In this document: piece by piece, positions 26,760 to 36,018 of the stretch
Numbering within the stretch: the stretch's first letter is position 1
How the letters are laid out: each line of letters starts with the position of its first letter
Origin: Sva-07 sp963716235
GTDB lineage: Bacteria > Actinomycetota > Acidimicrobiia > Acidimicrobiales > Ilumatobacteraceae
Direction: 5' to 3'
NCBI GenBank assembly: GCA_963716235.1
Contig: CAVQTE010000014.1
Coordinates: forward strand, 1 to 64,000
DNA: 64,000 bases
Made by a program: the position numbers and the translations under genes
Notes under the pieces: generated by a model
Seen by the model: only the letters and a program-made list of their open reading frames with translations
Database searches by the model: none
Told to the model about the DNA's origin: nothing

Positions 26760-28264
26760 CGGAACAGTCAGGACAGAACGGTGAGGACGCACACGTGACC
26801 AACATCTTGGTGATCGACGTCGGGACCACCGGCCTGCGCGCTGCGGTCGTCGACGAGACGCTGGCCGTGCGCACGTTCGAGTACCGCACCTGCCCACCGT
26901 CGAACCCGGCACCCGGGTTGGTCGAGTTCGACGGTGCGGAGATGGCCGCGAAGCTGCTCGACGCGGCCCGCACGGCGATCGCCTCCATCGGCGAACCGAT
27001 CTCTGCGGTCGGCATCACCAACCAACGGGCCAGCGTGATGATGTGGGACCGCGCGACCGGTGAACCCGTCGGCCCCGGGCTCGGCTGGCAGGACCTGCGA
27101 ACCGTCGGCGACTGCATCATGGCCAAGATCGAGCACGGATGGGCACTCGCTCCGAACCAGTCGGCGACCAAGGCGGCATGGCTACTGGCGAACACACCCG
27201 ACCTCGAAGGGCGTGACCTCTGCATCGGCACGATCGACTCGTGGGTGGCCTGGACCTTGTCGCAGGGTGCGCTCCACGTGAGCGACCACACGAACGCGTC
27301 GGCGACGACGAACGGGCTCCGACTGGTCGACGGTTCCGGTTGGAACCAGGCCGTGTGCGACGCCTTCGGCATCCCCGTGTCGATGCTCGCCACCGTCGTC
27401 GACTCGGTCGGCGTGTGCGGTGAGGCGACGGCACTCCCCGGGGCACCGCCCATCGCGGCACTGCTCGGCGACCAGCAGGCGTCGCTGATCGGGCAGGGTT
27501 GCGTTCGGCCGGGTCGGGCGAAGATCACCTTCGGCAGCGGCGGCATGCTCGACGTGTGCACCGACCAGCCCACGCCCGACGGCGCCCATCGCCACGCGGC
27601 CGGCACCTATCCCCTGCCGCTCTGGTCGATCGACGGCCGACTCACCTGGGGCGTGGAAGGCATCATGCTGTCGGCGGGGACCAACGTCGAGTGGCTCTGC
27701 GACGACCTCGGCCTGATCGCCGATCCGGCCGAGAGCCACGACGTCGCCAGCCGATGCGCCGACACCGATGGTGTCGTCTACGTCCCGGCACTGATGGGTC
27801 TGGGTACGCCACGCTGGGACTACGGCGCTCGAGGCACACTGCTCGGATTGACGCGAGGCTCCGGCCGGGAGCACGTCGTGCGGGCCGTGCTCGAGGGTGT
27901 CGCCCATCGTGGGGCGGACCTGCTCGATGCGGCCACCGCCGACACCGGGATCGACATCCACACGGTTCGGGTCGACGGTGGCATGAGCCGCAACCCGACG
28001 TTCGTGCAAGCCCTCGCCGATGCTGCGGACCGGCCCGTCGAGGTCGCACCCGTCGCCGAATCGACAACCGTCGGTGCGGCGTTCATGGCGGGCCTCGGGG
28101 TCGGCATCTGGAACGACATCCACGATCTCGATGGGCTGTGGCAGCCGTCGCACGTCGTCGAACCTCGCCCGGACAACGACCACGTCCGCCTGCGCGAGCG
28201 ATGGTCCAGCGCGCTCGACCGTTCGGCCGGGTGGTACGCCGATCTCTCGGCCCTCGACTTCTGA
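26756..28264 (+). CDS. FGGY-family carbohydrate kinase (glycerol kinase-like)
   Basis: A 502-residue kinase with ILVIDVGTTGLRAAVVDE at the N-terminus, AVGITNQRASVMMWDRATG, DHTNASATTNGLRL, ITFGSGGMLDV, VPALMGLGTPRWDYGARGT and the C-terminal ATP region VDGGMSRNPTFVQALAD. It is an FGGY sugar/polyol kinase, closest in motif style to glycerol kinases, but differs from the canonical GlpK at 6894 in the substrate region. The cluster position (after glpD and the flavoprotein) suggests glycerol or a related triol. GTG 26756 overlaps the previous stop by four bases; a few extra residues precede the conserved core. Confidence 0.85.
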   Translation: MTEQSGQNGEDAHVTNILVIDVGTTGLRAAVVDETLAVRTFEYRTCPPSNPAPGLVEFDGAEMAAKLLDAARTAIASIGEPISAVGITNQRASVMMWDRATGEPVGPGLGWQDLRTVGDCIMAKIEHGWALAPNQSATKAAWLLANTPDLEGRDLCIGTIDSWVAWTLSQGALHVSDHTNASATTNGLRLVDGSGWNQAVCDAFGIPVSMLATVVDSVGVCGEATALPGAPPIAALLGDQQASLIGQGCVRPGRAKITFGSGGMLDVCTDQPTPDGAHRHAAGTYPLPLWSIDGRLTWGVEGIMLSAGTNVEWLCDDLGLIADPAESHDVASRCADTDGVVYVPALMGLGTPRWDYGARGTLLGLTRGSGREHVVRAVLEGVAHRGADLLDAATADTGIDIHTVRVDGGMSRNPTFVQALADAADRPVEVAPVAESTTVGAAFMAGLGVGIWNDIHDLDGLWQPSHVVEPRPDNDHVRLRERWSSALDRSAGWYADLSALDF

Positions 28265-28362
28265 ACGATCACCAGATGAAGACGCCCAGGACCCTAGAAT
28301 TGCTCGGATGCCCTCCCAGCGGGAAGGCTGTAGGACGCATGACCCCGAAAGGACACTCCCCC

Positions 28363-28965
28363 GTGGACCTCGAATCCGCTCAGACCGTCACGTCGCGACG
28401 CAGCCTTGTCGGCGCGCTGGGCGTAGCCGGCTTTGCCAGTGCCGTTGCGCTCGCCGTTGCCAGACCGGTCGCTGCTGCCCCGTACTCTCCGACCGCCGAG
28501 GATTCCGCCACGCTCGAGCAGGCCCTCCAGATCGAGTTGGCGGCCAAGTTGCTGTACAGCGACGCACTGGCCGCCGGATTGACCGATGCCGCCGGCGAAG
28601 TCGCCCAGGTGTTCGGCGACAACCACGAGGCGTACGCCGACCGGTTCGCAGCCATCACCGGCATCTCGGCCGACACGTACAACGAGGCGTTCTACGAGGA
28701 GAACAAGGACAAGTTCGCCACGAGCGACGTCGCGGAGTTCGCTCAGGCTGCGTGGGAGTTGGAGAACAACTTCGCCGTCACGTACACCGAGCTGTTCACG
28801 TCCCTCGAGTCCGTCGAGTCCCAGACCGTCGTGGCCTCGATCGTGGTGATCAACGGACGCATGGCCACCGTGCTCGCCGACCTCGCCGGCGTGTCGAGCG
28901 ATTTCGACCTCGTGTTCGATCCACCGGCGGAAATCATCACACTCCCGGAGCCGCAGCAGTCATGA
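28363..28965 (+). CDS. Tat-exported ferritin-like protein 1
   Basis: A 200-residue secreted protein. Twin-arginine signal TSRRSLVGALGVAGFASAVA at residues 10-30, then a ferritin-like four-helix domain (DSATLEQALQIELAAKLLYS, GDNHEAYADRFAAI, AAWELENNFAVTYTELF) with Glu/His residues spaced as in di-metal sites. GTG 28363 is chosen because GAAAGGA at 28347-28353 is well placed as a ribosome binding site; ATG 28339 is the alternative. It overlaps the second ferritin-like gene by four bases, so the pair is co-expressed. Function is unknown; DPS- or rubrerythrin-type activity outside the membrane is a guess. Confidence 0.75.
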   Translation: MDLESAQTVTSRRSLVGALGVAGFASAVALAVARPVAAAPYSPTAEDSATLEQALQIELAAKLLYSDALAAGLTDAAGEVAQVFGDNHEAYADRFAAITGISADTYNEAFYEENKDKFATSDVAEFAQAAWELENNFAVTYTELFTSLESVESQTVVASIVVINGRMATVLADLAGVSSDFDLVFDPPAEIITLPEPQQS

Positions 28966-29792
28966 ACGTGTTTGCACCGAAATCCGAGTCGCGGGTCACC
29001 CGACGCCAGGCGTTCAAGATCGGTGGGCTCACCGTGTCGTTGGCCGCGCTCGTTGCGGCATGCGGTGAAGACCTCGAGGGCGACACCTCACCGGGACGCG
29101 TCGGCTATGCGCCGCCGATCACCGATCCGCCCGAGTACGAAGTCGACGACGCCGTGCTGCTGCGTACCGCGTCATCGCTGGAGTACTCCGCGATCTCGGT
29201 GTACGAGCAAGCCCTGGAAATCGGCGGACTCGACGATTCGGGTCAGACACTCGTCGAGCGCCTGATCGAGAATCACCAGGCGGTTGCCGACGAAATGGGC
29301 GCTCTCACCGAGGACGAGGGCGGCGTTGCCTGGGAGTGTTCGAACCCGTGGCTCGTTGATCGCTTGCTCGTGCCGGTGCTCGAGCTGATCAAGACGAGCG
29401 ACGACCCGACCCGCGACGTCCTCAACCTGGCCGTCGCACTCGAGAACCTCGCAGCGTCGACGCATCAGGTCCTGGCGGTCGAGTTGTCGTCACCTGCCGC
29501 CAAGAAGGCCACCCTCGAGGCCGCGACACTTGCATCACGTCAGTCGGCTGCAATCGTCGTGCTCACTCGGGGCCCTGACGGCTACATCAGCCCCGAGGTC
29601 AACGGCGAGGGTGTCCCGACCGACCCGTCCGGTGTGCCCTACACCTACGCCATCACCAGCCGGTTCGGTTCCGTCGGCCAGGCCGAACTGGTCGTCGGTG
29701 CGCCGGACGAGAACGGTGCACGTGAATCGTTCACCCTGCAGACGCCGGCTGCGAACTCCTACATCTACAGCGAACTCGAACCGAGCTGCTGA
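28962..29792 (+). CDS. Tat-exported ferritin-like lipoprotein 2
   Basis: A 276-residue protein with a twin-arginine signal RVTRRQAFKIGGLTVSLAAL ending in the lipobox LVAAC, so it is probably a Tat-dependent lipoprotein facing outward. A ferritin-like bundle follows (LLRTASSLEYSAISVYEQAL, LIENHQAVADEMGAL, LAVALENLAASTHQVLAVE) and a C-terminal extension of about 70 residues with a lone terminal cysteine. ATG overlaps the previous TGA. It and its partner probably work as a pair on the cell surface; metal ligands are visible but activity is unknown. Confidence 0.75.
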   Translation: MNVFAPKSESRVTRRQAFKIGGLTVSLAALVAACGEDLEGDTSPGRVGYAPPITDPPEYEVDDAVLLRTASSLEYSAISVYEQALEIGGLDDSGQTLVERLIENHQAVADEMGALTEDEGGVAWECSNPWLVDRLLVPVLELIKTSDDPTRDVLNLAVALENLAASTHQVLAVELSSPAAKKATLEAATLASRQSAAIVVLTRGPDGYISPEVNGEGVPTDPSGVPYTYAITSRFGSVGQAELVVGAPDENGARESFTLQTPAANSYIYSELEPSC

Positions 29793-29833
29793 CCGGCACG
29801 CTCTGCGTGCGCCTGTCGTACACTGCCCCTCGC

Positions 29834-30230
<397 letters not shown>

Positions 30231-30262
30231 GCCACCACCGCTGAGCAGGGGGAACGCTTGCC

Positions 30263-32255
30263 TCAGGGTTGTCTGACCGTGTCGAGTATCGGGGCCACCA
30301 CCTCGGCGACGAAGCGCTCGTTGAGCCCGGGTGCGAGATGGATGCCGTCGGGCCGGCCGTCGGGTCCGTCCAGGCCCTCGGCCACCAGCCAGCCGGGCAG
30401 ATCGATCTGCCTCACATCGAGTCCGGCGATGATCTGGCGGACGGCATCCCAACGTGCCGGGTCGTTGACCGGGTCGTCGAACTCCCCCCAGCCGAGGTGC
30501 GCGTCGGCCGGCGTCACCCAGATGACCGTCCCGCCCGCGTTTTCGACCTGCGACGCGAACTCGGCGTAGGCATCGGCGACCAGCTGACGACCCGTCTGGT
30601 CACCGACCGACACCACTCGACCGTCCGCCAGGTGCATGTCGAGCGCATCCCACGGTCCGATGTCGACCAGCACGACGTCGATCGCTTCGTCTCGGACGCG
30701 GCCCGGGATCGAACTCCACTGTTCGACGCATCCGCTGATGTCGAGCAGCTCGCGGTCGCCATCGACGTTGGTGAACTCGTGGAGGCGGCCGTCGGTGGCT
30801 GCAGACAGGCCGCAACCGCCGAACGCCGCGCTCCCGGCCACGAGCTCGTCGGGGTACGCAGTTGCGCGCTCCAGCATGGCCTCCGACAGATCCACGGCCA
30901 TGCTGTCGCCGGCCACGAGGACGCGGAGCGGCGGGGCCGGCTCGGCGGGCGCGTCGGCAGGCGGTGCGCTCGGTGCGCTGGTCGTCGGGCTCGGAGCGTC
31001 TCCGAGGTCGATCGTGTCTGGTGGGGCGGTCGACGATTCCGGCTCCACACTGGTCGTCTCGATCGGTGGCGGCAGGGCAACGACCGAGGTGTCCGACTTC
31101 GACGGCGGGCGAGGGACGACCGTGACGAGCAGCAACGCGAGCAGGCTCAGCGACGACACGGCTGCGACCGGCGCCCGCCAGCCGGCAATGCGGCGTCGGC
31201 TTCTGATCGGCGTCTCGAGCCAGCGGAACGACGTGGCCGCGAGGGCGACCGCAACGGCAACGCGCGTCACATCCAGCAGCGCCATCGAGAGCGTCGAGTC
31301 GCCGACGTCGACTCGGGACGCGGGAGAGCAACAGGAACACCGGCCAGTGCCACAGGTAGACCCCGTAGCTCCGGTCGCCCAGCCATCGCATCGGTCGCGA
31401 CGACATGGCCGCCCCAGCGGCACCATCGGCCACCGCGACGACGACGACGGCCATGGCGGCCGCGAAGAGCGGAAACCCCCAGCGAAACAGCCAGGTGGAT
31501 GCCTCGGAGGACGCGAACATGATCGCCAGCGCCACGACCGCAGCGATCGGTGCCATCCGCCGGGCAGTCCGACCGAAACGGAGATGTCCGTCCGCCAACA
31601 CCGTGGTCAACGCTCCCGCCGCGGCGCCGATCAGCAGCGTGTGGACACGGGTGAACGTGTTCATGTACGTCGCTGTCGGGTCGATCGGGTCGAACATCAC
31701 ATTCATCAGGACGATCGAAGCGACAGCCCCGGCGACGCAGACCCACGCCACGGCGTGACGGACCGAACGTGTCACGGCGATGATCGCGAGCAGCACGAGC
31801 GGCCACACGAGATAGAACTGCTCCTCGATCGCGAGCGACCAGTAGTGCGTCACCGGCGACGGTTCGCCGAAGCGGGCCCAGTAGTCACCGCCCCCGGAGA
31901 TCGTGCCCCAGTTCGACAGGCCCACCGCTGCCCAGCCGATGTCTCGACGCAGCGACGGCACCTCGATGTCGGCAAGTGGCCAGACCACTGCGATGGCGAT
32001 CAGCACCGAAATGCTCGCCGGCATCAGCCGACGCAGCCGACGAGTCCAGAACTTTCTCCGGTCCACCGTGCCCCGTCGGTCGACGTCGGACAGCAGCTTC
32101 GACGTGATCAGCCAGCCGGACAACACGAAGAACGCGTCGACGCCGAGGTTGCCGCCAGGTAGACGATCGAGATGGAACAGCAGGACAGCCGTCACAGCCA
32201 GCGCTCGTAAACCATCGAGCCCCGGCCGGTAGCCCAGTGCGGGCATCCCCGTCAT
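30263..32255 (-). CDS. Acyltransferase-3/OafA with SGNH domain, frame-shifted
   Basis: A membrane O-acyltransferase of the OafA/YrhL type, about 664 residues. The first 360 residues hold ten or so transmembrane helices with YRPGLDGLRALAV, FFVLSGWLIT, THYWSLAIEEQFYLVWP and GDRSYGVYLWHWPVF; a Pro/Thr/Ser-rich linker follows, then an SGNH hydrolase-like domain with LVAGDSMAVDLSEAM, the DVVLVDIGPWD block and a C-terminal DGIHLAPG. Such proteins acetylate or succinylate cell-surface glycans. The frame changes near 31322. ATG 32255 is supported by the MTGMPALGYRPGLDG start. Confidence 0.85.
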
Positions 32256-32423
32256 ACCTCTGACGGTATCGCGGCACTCGCATCGAGAGCGGTCGGCGCG
32301 AGAGGCAGAGCGGGCCAACAGGTCGCGAGCCGGCTCCGCTGACAGGCCACCTCGCGAGTGTCATCACATCGACACCGACGCTGCCCACCTCTGCGACCGG
32401 GGGCAGGCAGCGTCTCGTCGAGG

Positions 32424-32702
32424 TCAGCCGCCCAGGTAGTTGGTGATCAACGGAACCGCAGCATCGATCGTGAGTACCGGTTGAACATCGAATTCGAGCC
32501 ACTCCGAATAGGCGATCACCGATTCGTAGAGAACCGACGGATCATCCTGCTCGGCGATGAGAACGCCACCACCGCCTGGGTAGACGTAGTGGGCAATTGT
32601 TCCCGGCATCTCGCCCCGCTTGCCGAACTCGGTCATGAGTGCAACGGTGTCGGCCTTCGTGGCTGCCGACGAACGCGTCGAGTAGTGGATTGCGTACAGC
32701 AT
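32424..32702 (-). CDS. DUF3303-like small protein
   Basis: A 92-residue protein (MLYAIHYSTRSSAATKADTV) with the compact alpha/beta pattern of the DUF3303 family: an N-terminal strand, central GGGGVLIAEQDDPSVLYESV and a C-terminal FDVQPVLTIDAAVP. Function unknown. It stands alone; 135 bases separate it from the nitroreductase upstream, with a palindrome between. Confidence 0.65.
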   Translation of the reverse strand: MLYAIHYSTRSSAATKADTVALMTEFGKRGEMPGTIAHYVYPGGGGVLIAEQDDPSVLYESVIAYSEWLEFDVQPVLTIDAAVPLITNYLGG

Positions 32703-32756
32703 TCTTGATTCCCCATTTCTTTGACGCTGAACACCCCCATGACGTCCAGCGAACTA

Positions 32757-32773
32757 GGACTCTGGCAGAGTCC
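32757..32773. repeat. 17-base palindrome between nitroreductase and DUF3303 genes
   Basis: GGACTCTG at 32757-32764 and CAGAGTCC at 32766-32773 are exact inverted repeats around a single G. It lies after the nitroreductase stop and 55 bases before the DUF3303 start on the minus strand. No T tract; it might be an operator or a poor terminator. Confidence 0.45.
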
Positions 32774-32836
32774 CGATCGGGGCACAACATGCCATTCGGC
32801 ACACGGACTGCCCCAGCCGGATTTCGCTACGAGCGA

Positions 32837-33499
32837 TCACTTGCGAGTGGATCCCCATGTGTCCCAGTAGGTCAAGTCGGCGGCGGGGAGCCGATGAGCC
32901 GGCTTGAAGTCGTCACCGGTGTAGTAGGCGACGGGAAGCAGCGCCGCTTGGGTCCAGTCGTTCGGGATGCCCAAGAGTTCGCTCACTTCGTCGTGGAAGA
33001 ACAGGTGAATCGTGGTCCACGCGGAGCCGAGGCCGCGGGAGCGGGCCGCGAGCATGAAGCTCCACGCCGCGGGGAGAATCGAACCATAGGTCGACGCTTG
33101 GGCGACGATCATCGGGATCTGCTCCACGCGTCCCTGCACACAGGGGATCACGAATACGGGCACCTCCTGCAAGCACTCGCTGAGGTACGCCGCCGAATCC
33201 ATGACCCGCTCCGTGGCCGCGATTCGGGAATCGCCCTCTGGGAGTGGCGGTGGGTAGCCGGAGCCCGCCATCATCTCGCCGGCCCGACGGTAGAAGTCGG
33301 CGATCGCCGCACGCTTGTCGGGATCGGTCACCACGACGAACGACCAGTTCTGTTGGTTCGTACCGGTCGGAGACTGCATCGCGATCTCGATGCACTCCAA
33401 GATCAGTTCGGGTTCGACCGGGCGGGTGAGATCGAGGCGTTTACGTACCGAACGAGTGGTGGTCAACAGCTTGTCGGCGGCGGCACGATCAATGGTCAT
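32837..33499 (-). CDS. Nitroreductase family protein
   Basis: A 220-residue FMN oxidoreductase. The N-terminal RSVRKRLDLTRPV and MQSPTGTNQQNWSFVVVTD motifs bind FMN phosphate, SFMLAARSRGLGSAWTT is the middle helix, and LLPVAYYTGDDFKPAHR is the terminal strand and tail. The family uses NAD(P)H to reduce nitroaromatics, quinones or flavins, or performs dehalogenation. It stands alone on the minus strand. Substrate not inferable. Confidence 0.85.
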   Translation of the reverse strand: MTIDRAAADKLLTTTRSVRKRLDLTRPVEPELILECIEIAMQSPTGTNQQNWSFVVVTDPDKRAAIADFYRRAGEMMAGSGYPPPLPEGDSRIAATERVMDSAAYLSECLQEVPVFVIPCVQGRVEQIPMIVAQASTYGSILPAAWSFMLAARSRGLGSAWTTIHLFFHDEVSELLGIPNDWTQAALLPVAYYTGDDFKPAHRLPAADLTYWDTWGSTRK

Positions 33500-33620
33500 C
33501 GAGTCAACGTAACGAGGCCTGATCCACCACGACGACGCCGACGCCGATCGCCGACGAGGCGCATCTGGAGTTCACCGAAGCGAAATCGGCCGGCAACAAC
33601 CGGTGCGTACCGTTGGTGAC

Positions 33621-33743
33621 ATGTCAACGCTTCCCACCACCATCTCGTTCGATCGCCCGCCGATGAAGGTCACGCCGACGAAGGCGACACCCGTCAAGCC
33701 GACGCCACCACGCCAGACCCCGATCAAGCCCACCCGATACTGA
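33621..33743 (+). CDS. 40-residue KxTP-repeat microprotein
   Basis: A short open frame ATG 33621 to TGA 33743. The product begins MSTLPTTISFDRPPM and then consists of a run of KVTP, KATP, KPTP, RQTP and KPTR units. Highly basic, no hydrophobic segment, low complexity. The regular four-residue K-x-T-P period and clean start and stop argue for a real peptide, but no family is known to me and the ribosome binding site is weak. Stands between the nitroreductase and the phosphotransferase gene, 66 bases before the latter. Confidence 0.4.
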   Translation: MSTLPTTISFDRPPMKVTPTKATPVKPTPPRQTPIKPTRY

Positions 33744-33808
33744 CCTCGGCAGACCGATCACGCCGCGTCGGTCCGTCGGGGTGGGGCGAGACGGTCTAGT
33801 TTCTGCCG

Positions 33809-34874
33809 ATGACCTCTTCGCCTCGCACGCTGGACGACGTCACCGCCACCTGGATGTCCGAGGTACTCGGCGTCGGCATCGACTCGATCGATGTCCAGCC
33901 GATCGCTGCGGGTGAGGGGTTCATGGGGCAGCTCGCGCGGGTGCGCATCGACTCGCCCGACGCGGCGGCGCCGACATCGGTGATCGTGAAGCTCCCCACC
34001 GCCGACCCCGGCGGACAGGTGATCGGACAGATGATGCGGGTCTGGGAACGCGAGCACCACTTCTACCGTGAGCTCGCACCGCAAATCGGCATCCGGGTGC
34101 CCGCCGCGCTCGGCGAACATCGCCGAGCCGCCCTGCCTCGTGCTCGAAGACCTCTCCCCCGCGGTCGCCGGTGACCACGTCGCCGGAGCCACGCTCGACC
34201 AGGCCGAGCGCGCCATCGACACACTCGCCAGCTTCCATGCGGCGTGGTTCGAAAAGCCCCTCCTACGTGAATTGTCGTGGATGCCGGGCCTCGACGACCC
34301 GCAGATCTTGACCATCGGTCCGATGTTCGAGATCGGATGGCCGGTGTTCCTCGAACGGTACGGCGACTCCCTCCCCGAGCGGTGTCTGCGATGGTGCGAG
34401 CAGTTCGTCGGAGAGATCCCCGAATGGGTCGAACGGCACTACGACGAGCCGATCACGCTCGTGCACGGCGACTACCGCCTCGACAACCTGTTCTTCGCCG
34501 ACGACGGCGCTGTCGCTGTCATCGACTGGCAGCTCGCCATGCGCGCACCGGGACAAACCGACCTCGTCTACTTCTGCGCGAACAACCTCACCGTGGAAAT
34601 GCGTCGCGAACACGACCGAAGCCTGGTCGAACGGTACGTCGCCGAACTGCACCGCCACGGTGTGCCGAGCGATGCAGTAACAGTCGCGTCTGTGTGGCAG
34701 GGGTACCGGGAGGGTTTGTTGTTCTACGCCGCGTCGTTCGGCGCCAGCCTGCTCACGATCGACCCGACGAACGAACGTGGCAGCGCGCTGTTCGATGCAC
34801 TCGTCCGGAGGACGTTCAGCGCGCTCGACGAACTCGGCGTCGGCGTCGACTTCGGTTACGAAGAGAGAGCTTGA
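33809..34874 (+). CDS. Phosphotransferase (aminoglycoside/ecdysteroid-kinase-like), frame-shifted
   Basis: A protein-kinase-fold small-molecule kinase, about 355 residues. N-lobe: MTSSPRTLDDVTATWMSEVL and SVIVKLPTADPGGQ with the ATP-binding lysine. The C-lobe has the catalytic VHGDYRLDNLFF (HGDxxxxN) and metal-binding VIDWQ motifs, followed by the LVYFCANNL helix. The frame changes near 34110 between VPAALGEH and EPPCLVLEDLS. It resembles EcKinase/DUF1679-type phosphotransferases, common in actinobacterial catabolic clusters. Substrate unknown. Confidence 0.8.
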
Positions 34875-34887
34875 GACAGGTCCGCCG

Positions 34888-35904
34888 TCAGGCCGGCACT
34901 GCGGTGTCGAAGTAGTCCGCGGCGTCCACGATCCACCCGTCGGCGAACCGTCGGACGCTCGTGCCTCGAACGGCCCCCTGAACCCATTCCTGCACGGCGG
35001 TCGTCCCGTCGAACAGCAGCGGCCCGACCGGCTCGACGCCGACACCGCCAAGCCGGGGCGACACCCCGGCCAATCCCGCACGGATCGACGCCTGACCGTG
35101 GAGTTCACCGACGATCGGATCGAAGTACCGCGACTCCGTCGGATGGAACAGCGTCGTCGTGCGCTCCACGTCGGCGGCGGTCGAAGGGTTCGTGAGCAGT
35201 GCGAGCATCTCGTCGTGGGCGAGCCCGCTCGGACGATCGTTGACGGCACCGTCGTCGAGAGGCGGGCCGGCGCTTGTCGCCCAGTCGTTGGCCCGCTCAC
35301 TCAACGCCGGGGTGACCGCTCCCTCGTGGACGGGCCAGTCGACAAGTGGATACGGCGGCAGGGGCGGTGCTTCGATCTCCATCTCGGGTGGCGGCGGTTG
35401 ACGGAATGCCGCAGTGTCGTAGACATCACACCCCCACGTGATCCAGCCACCGCGGTGACGCCGGACGCTGACACCTCGTGACAACGGGATCTTCTCGTCA
35501 CCCATGTTGGCAACCATCTGCCACTCGTCGAGCGACGATTCTCCTTCGCCGTCGTCGAAGTAGACGGAGTCGGCCATCGGCACGAAGTCGATGAACTCGA
35601 TCTCGGCCATTGCCGGCACGAGCCATGCCCGGATCGCGGCCTGACCGAAATACGCGCCGAAGATCGCGTCGAAGTAGATCGACGCTTCGGGCGCCATGAA
35701 GTCGGCCAACATCGGGATGCCGAGCCGGCCAAGCCGCGGATCGCTGATCGCCGCAACCATGCCGGCCGCATCGAGACCGCACGGCTCGAGCACGAGTCGC
35801 GAGACCTCCGTCGCGGCGCCCGGTGGCGCCGCTGCGACCTCCGCCAGATAGGTGTCGACGAACGACTCAGGTGTTGGTTGCACGAGATCCCCCTCAACGA
35901 TCAT
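34888..35904 (-). CDS. Tandem SnoaL-like (NTF2 fold) protein
   Basis: A 338-residue protein made of two SnoaL-like domains: residues about 50-165 (MLADFMAPEASIYFDAIFGA, RAWLVPAMAEIEFID, SVRRHRGGWITWGCDVYD) and about 225-338 (MLALLTNPSTAADVERTTTL, IVGELHGQASIRAGLAG, SVRRFADGWIVDAADYFD). The two end motifs GGWITWGCDVYD and DGWIVDAADYFD show internal duplication. SnoaL folds include cyclases, isomerases and binding proteins. ATG 35904 is chosen; ATG 35991 is possible. It lies tail-to-tail with the phosphotransferase and is divergent from the carotenoid oxygenase. Confidence 0.75.
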   Translation of the reverse strand: MIVEGDLVQPTPESFVDTYLAEVAAAPPGAATEVSRLVLEPCGLDAAGMVAAISDPRLGRLGIPMLADFMAPEASIYFDAIFGAYFGQAAIRAWLVPAMAEIEFIDFVPMADSVYFDDGEGESSLDEWQMVANMGDEKIPLSRGVSVRRHRGGWITWGCDVYDTAAFRQPPPPEMEIEAPPLPPYPLVDWPVHEGAVTPALSERANDWATSAGPPLDDGAVNDRPSGLAHDEMLALLTNPSTAADVERTTTLFHPTESRYFDPIVGELHGQASIRAGLAGVSPRLGGVGVEPVGPLLFDGTTAVQEWVQGAVRGTSVRRFADGWIVDAADYFDTAVPA

Positions 35905-36018
35905 GGTCGCTCCAGCGCGCCATGGTGCCGGCGATTCTGGCACGAGACGATCGCCGTGCTCCGATCCGATGACCGTCCAGCTCTCGATCACCCCACCTCC
36001 GCCTGCAAGAGTTTCGTG

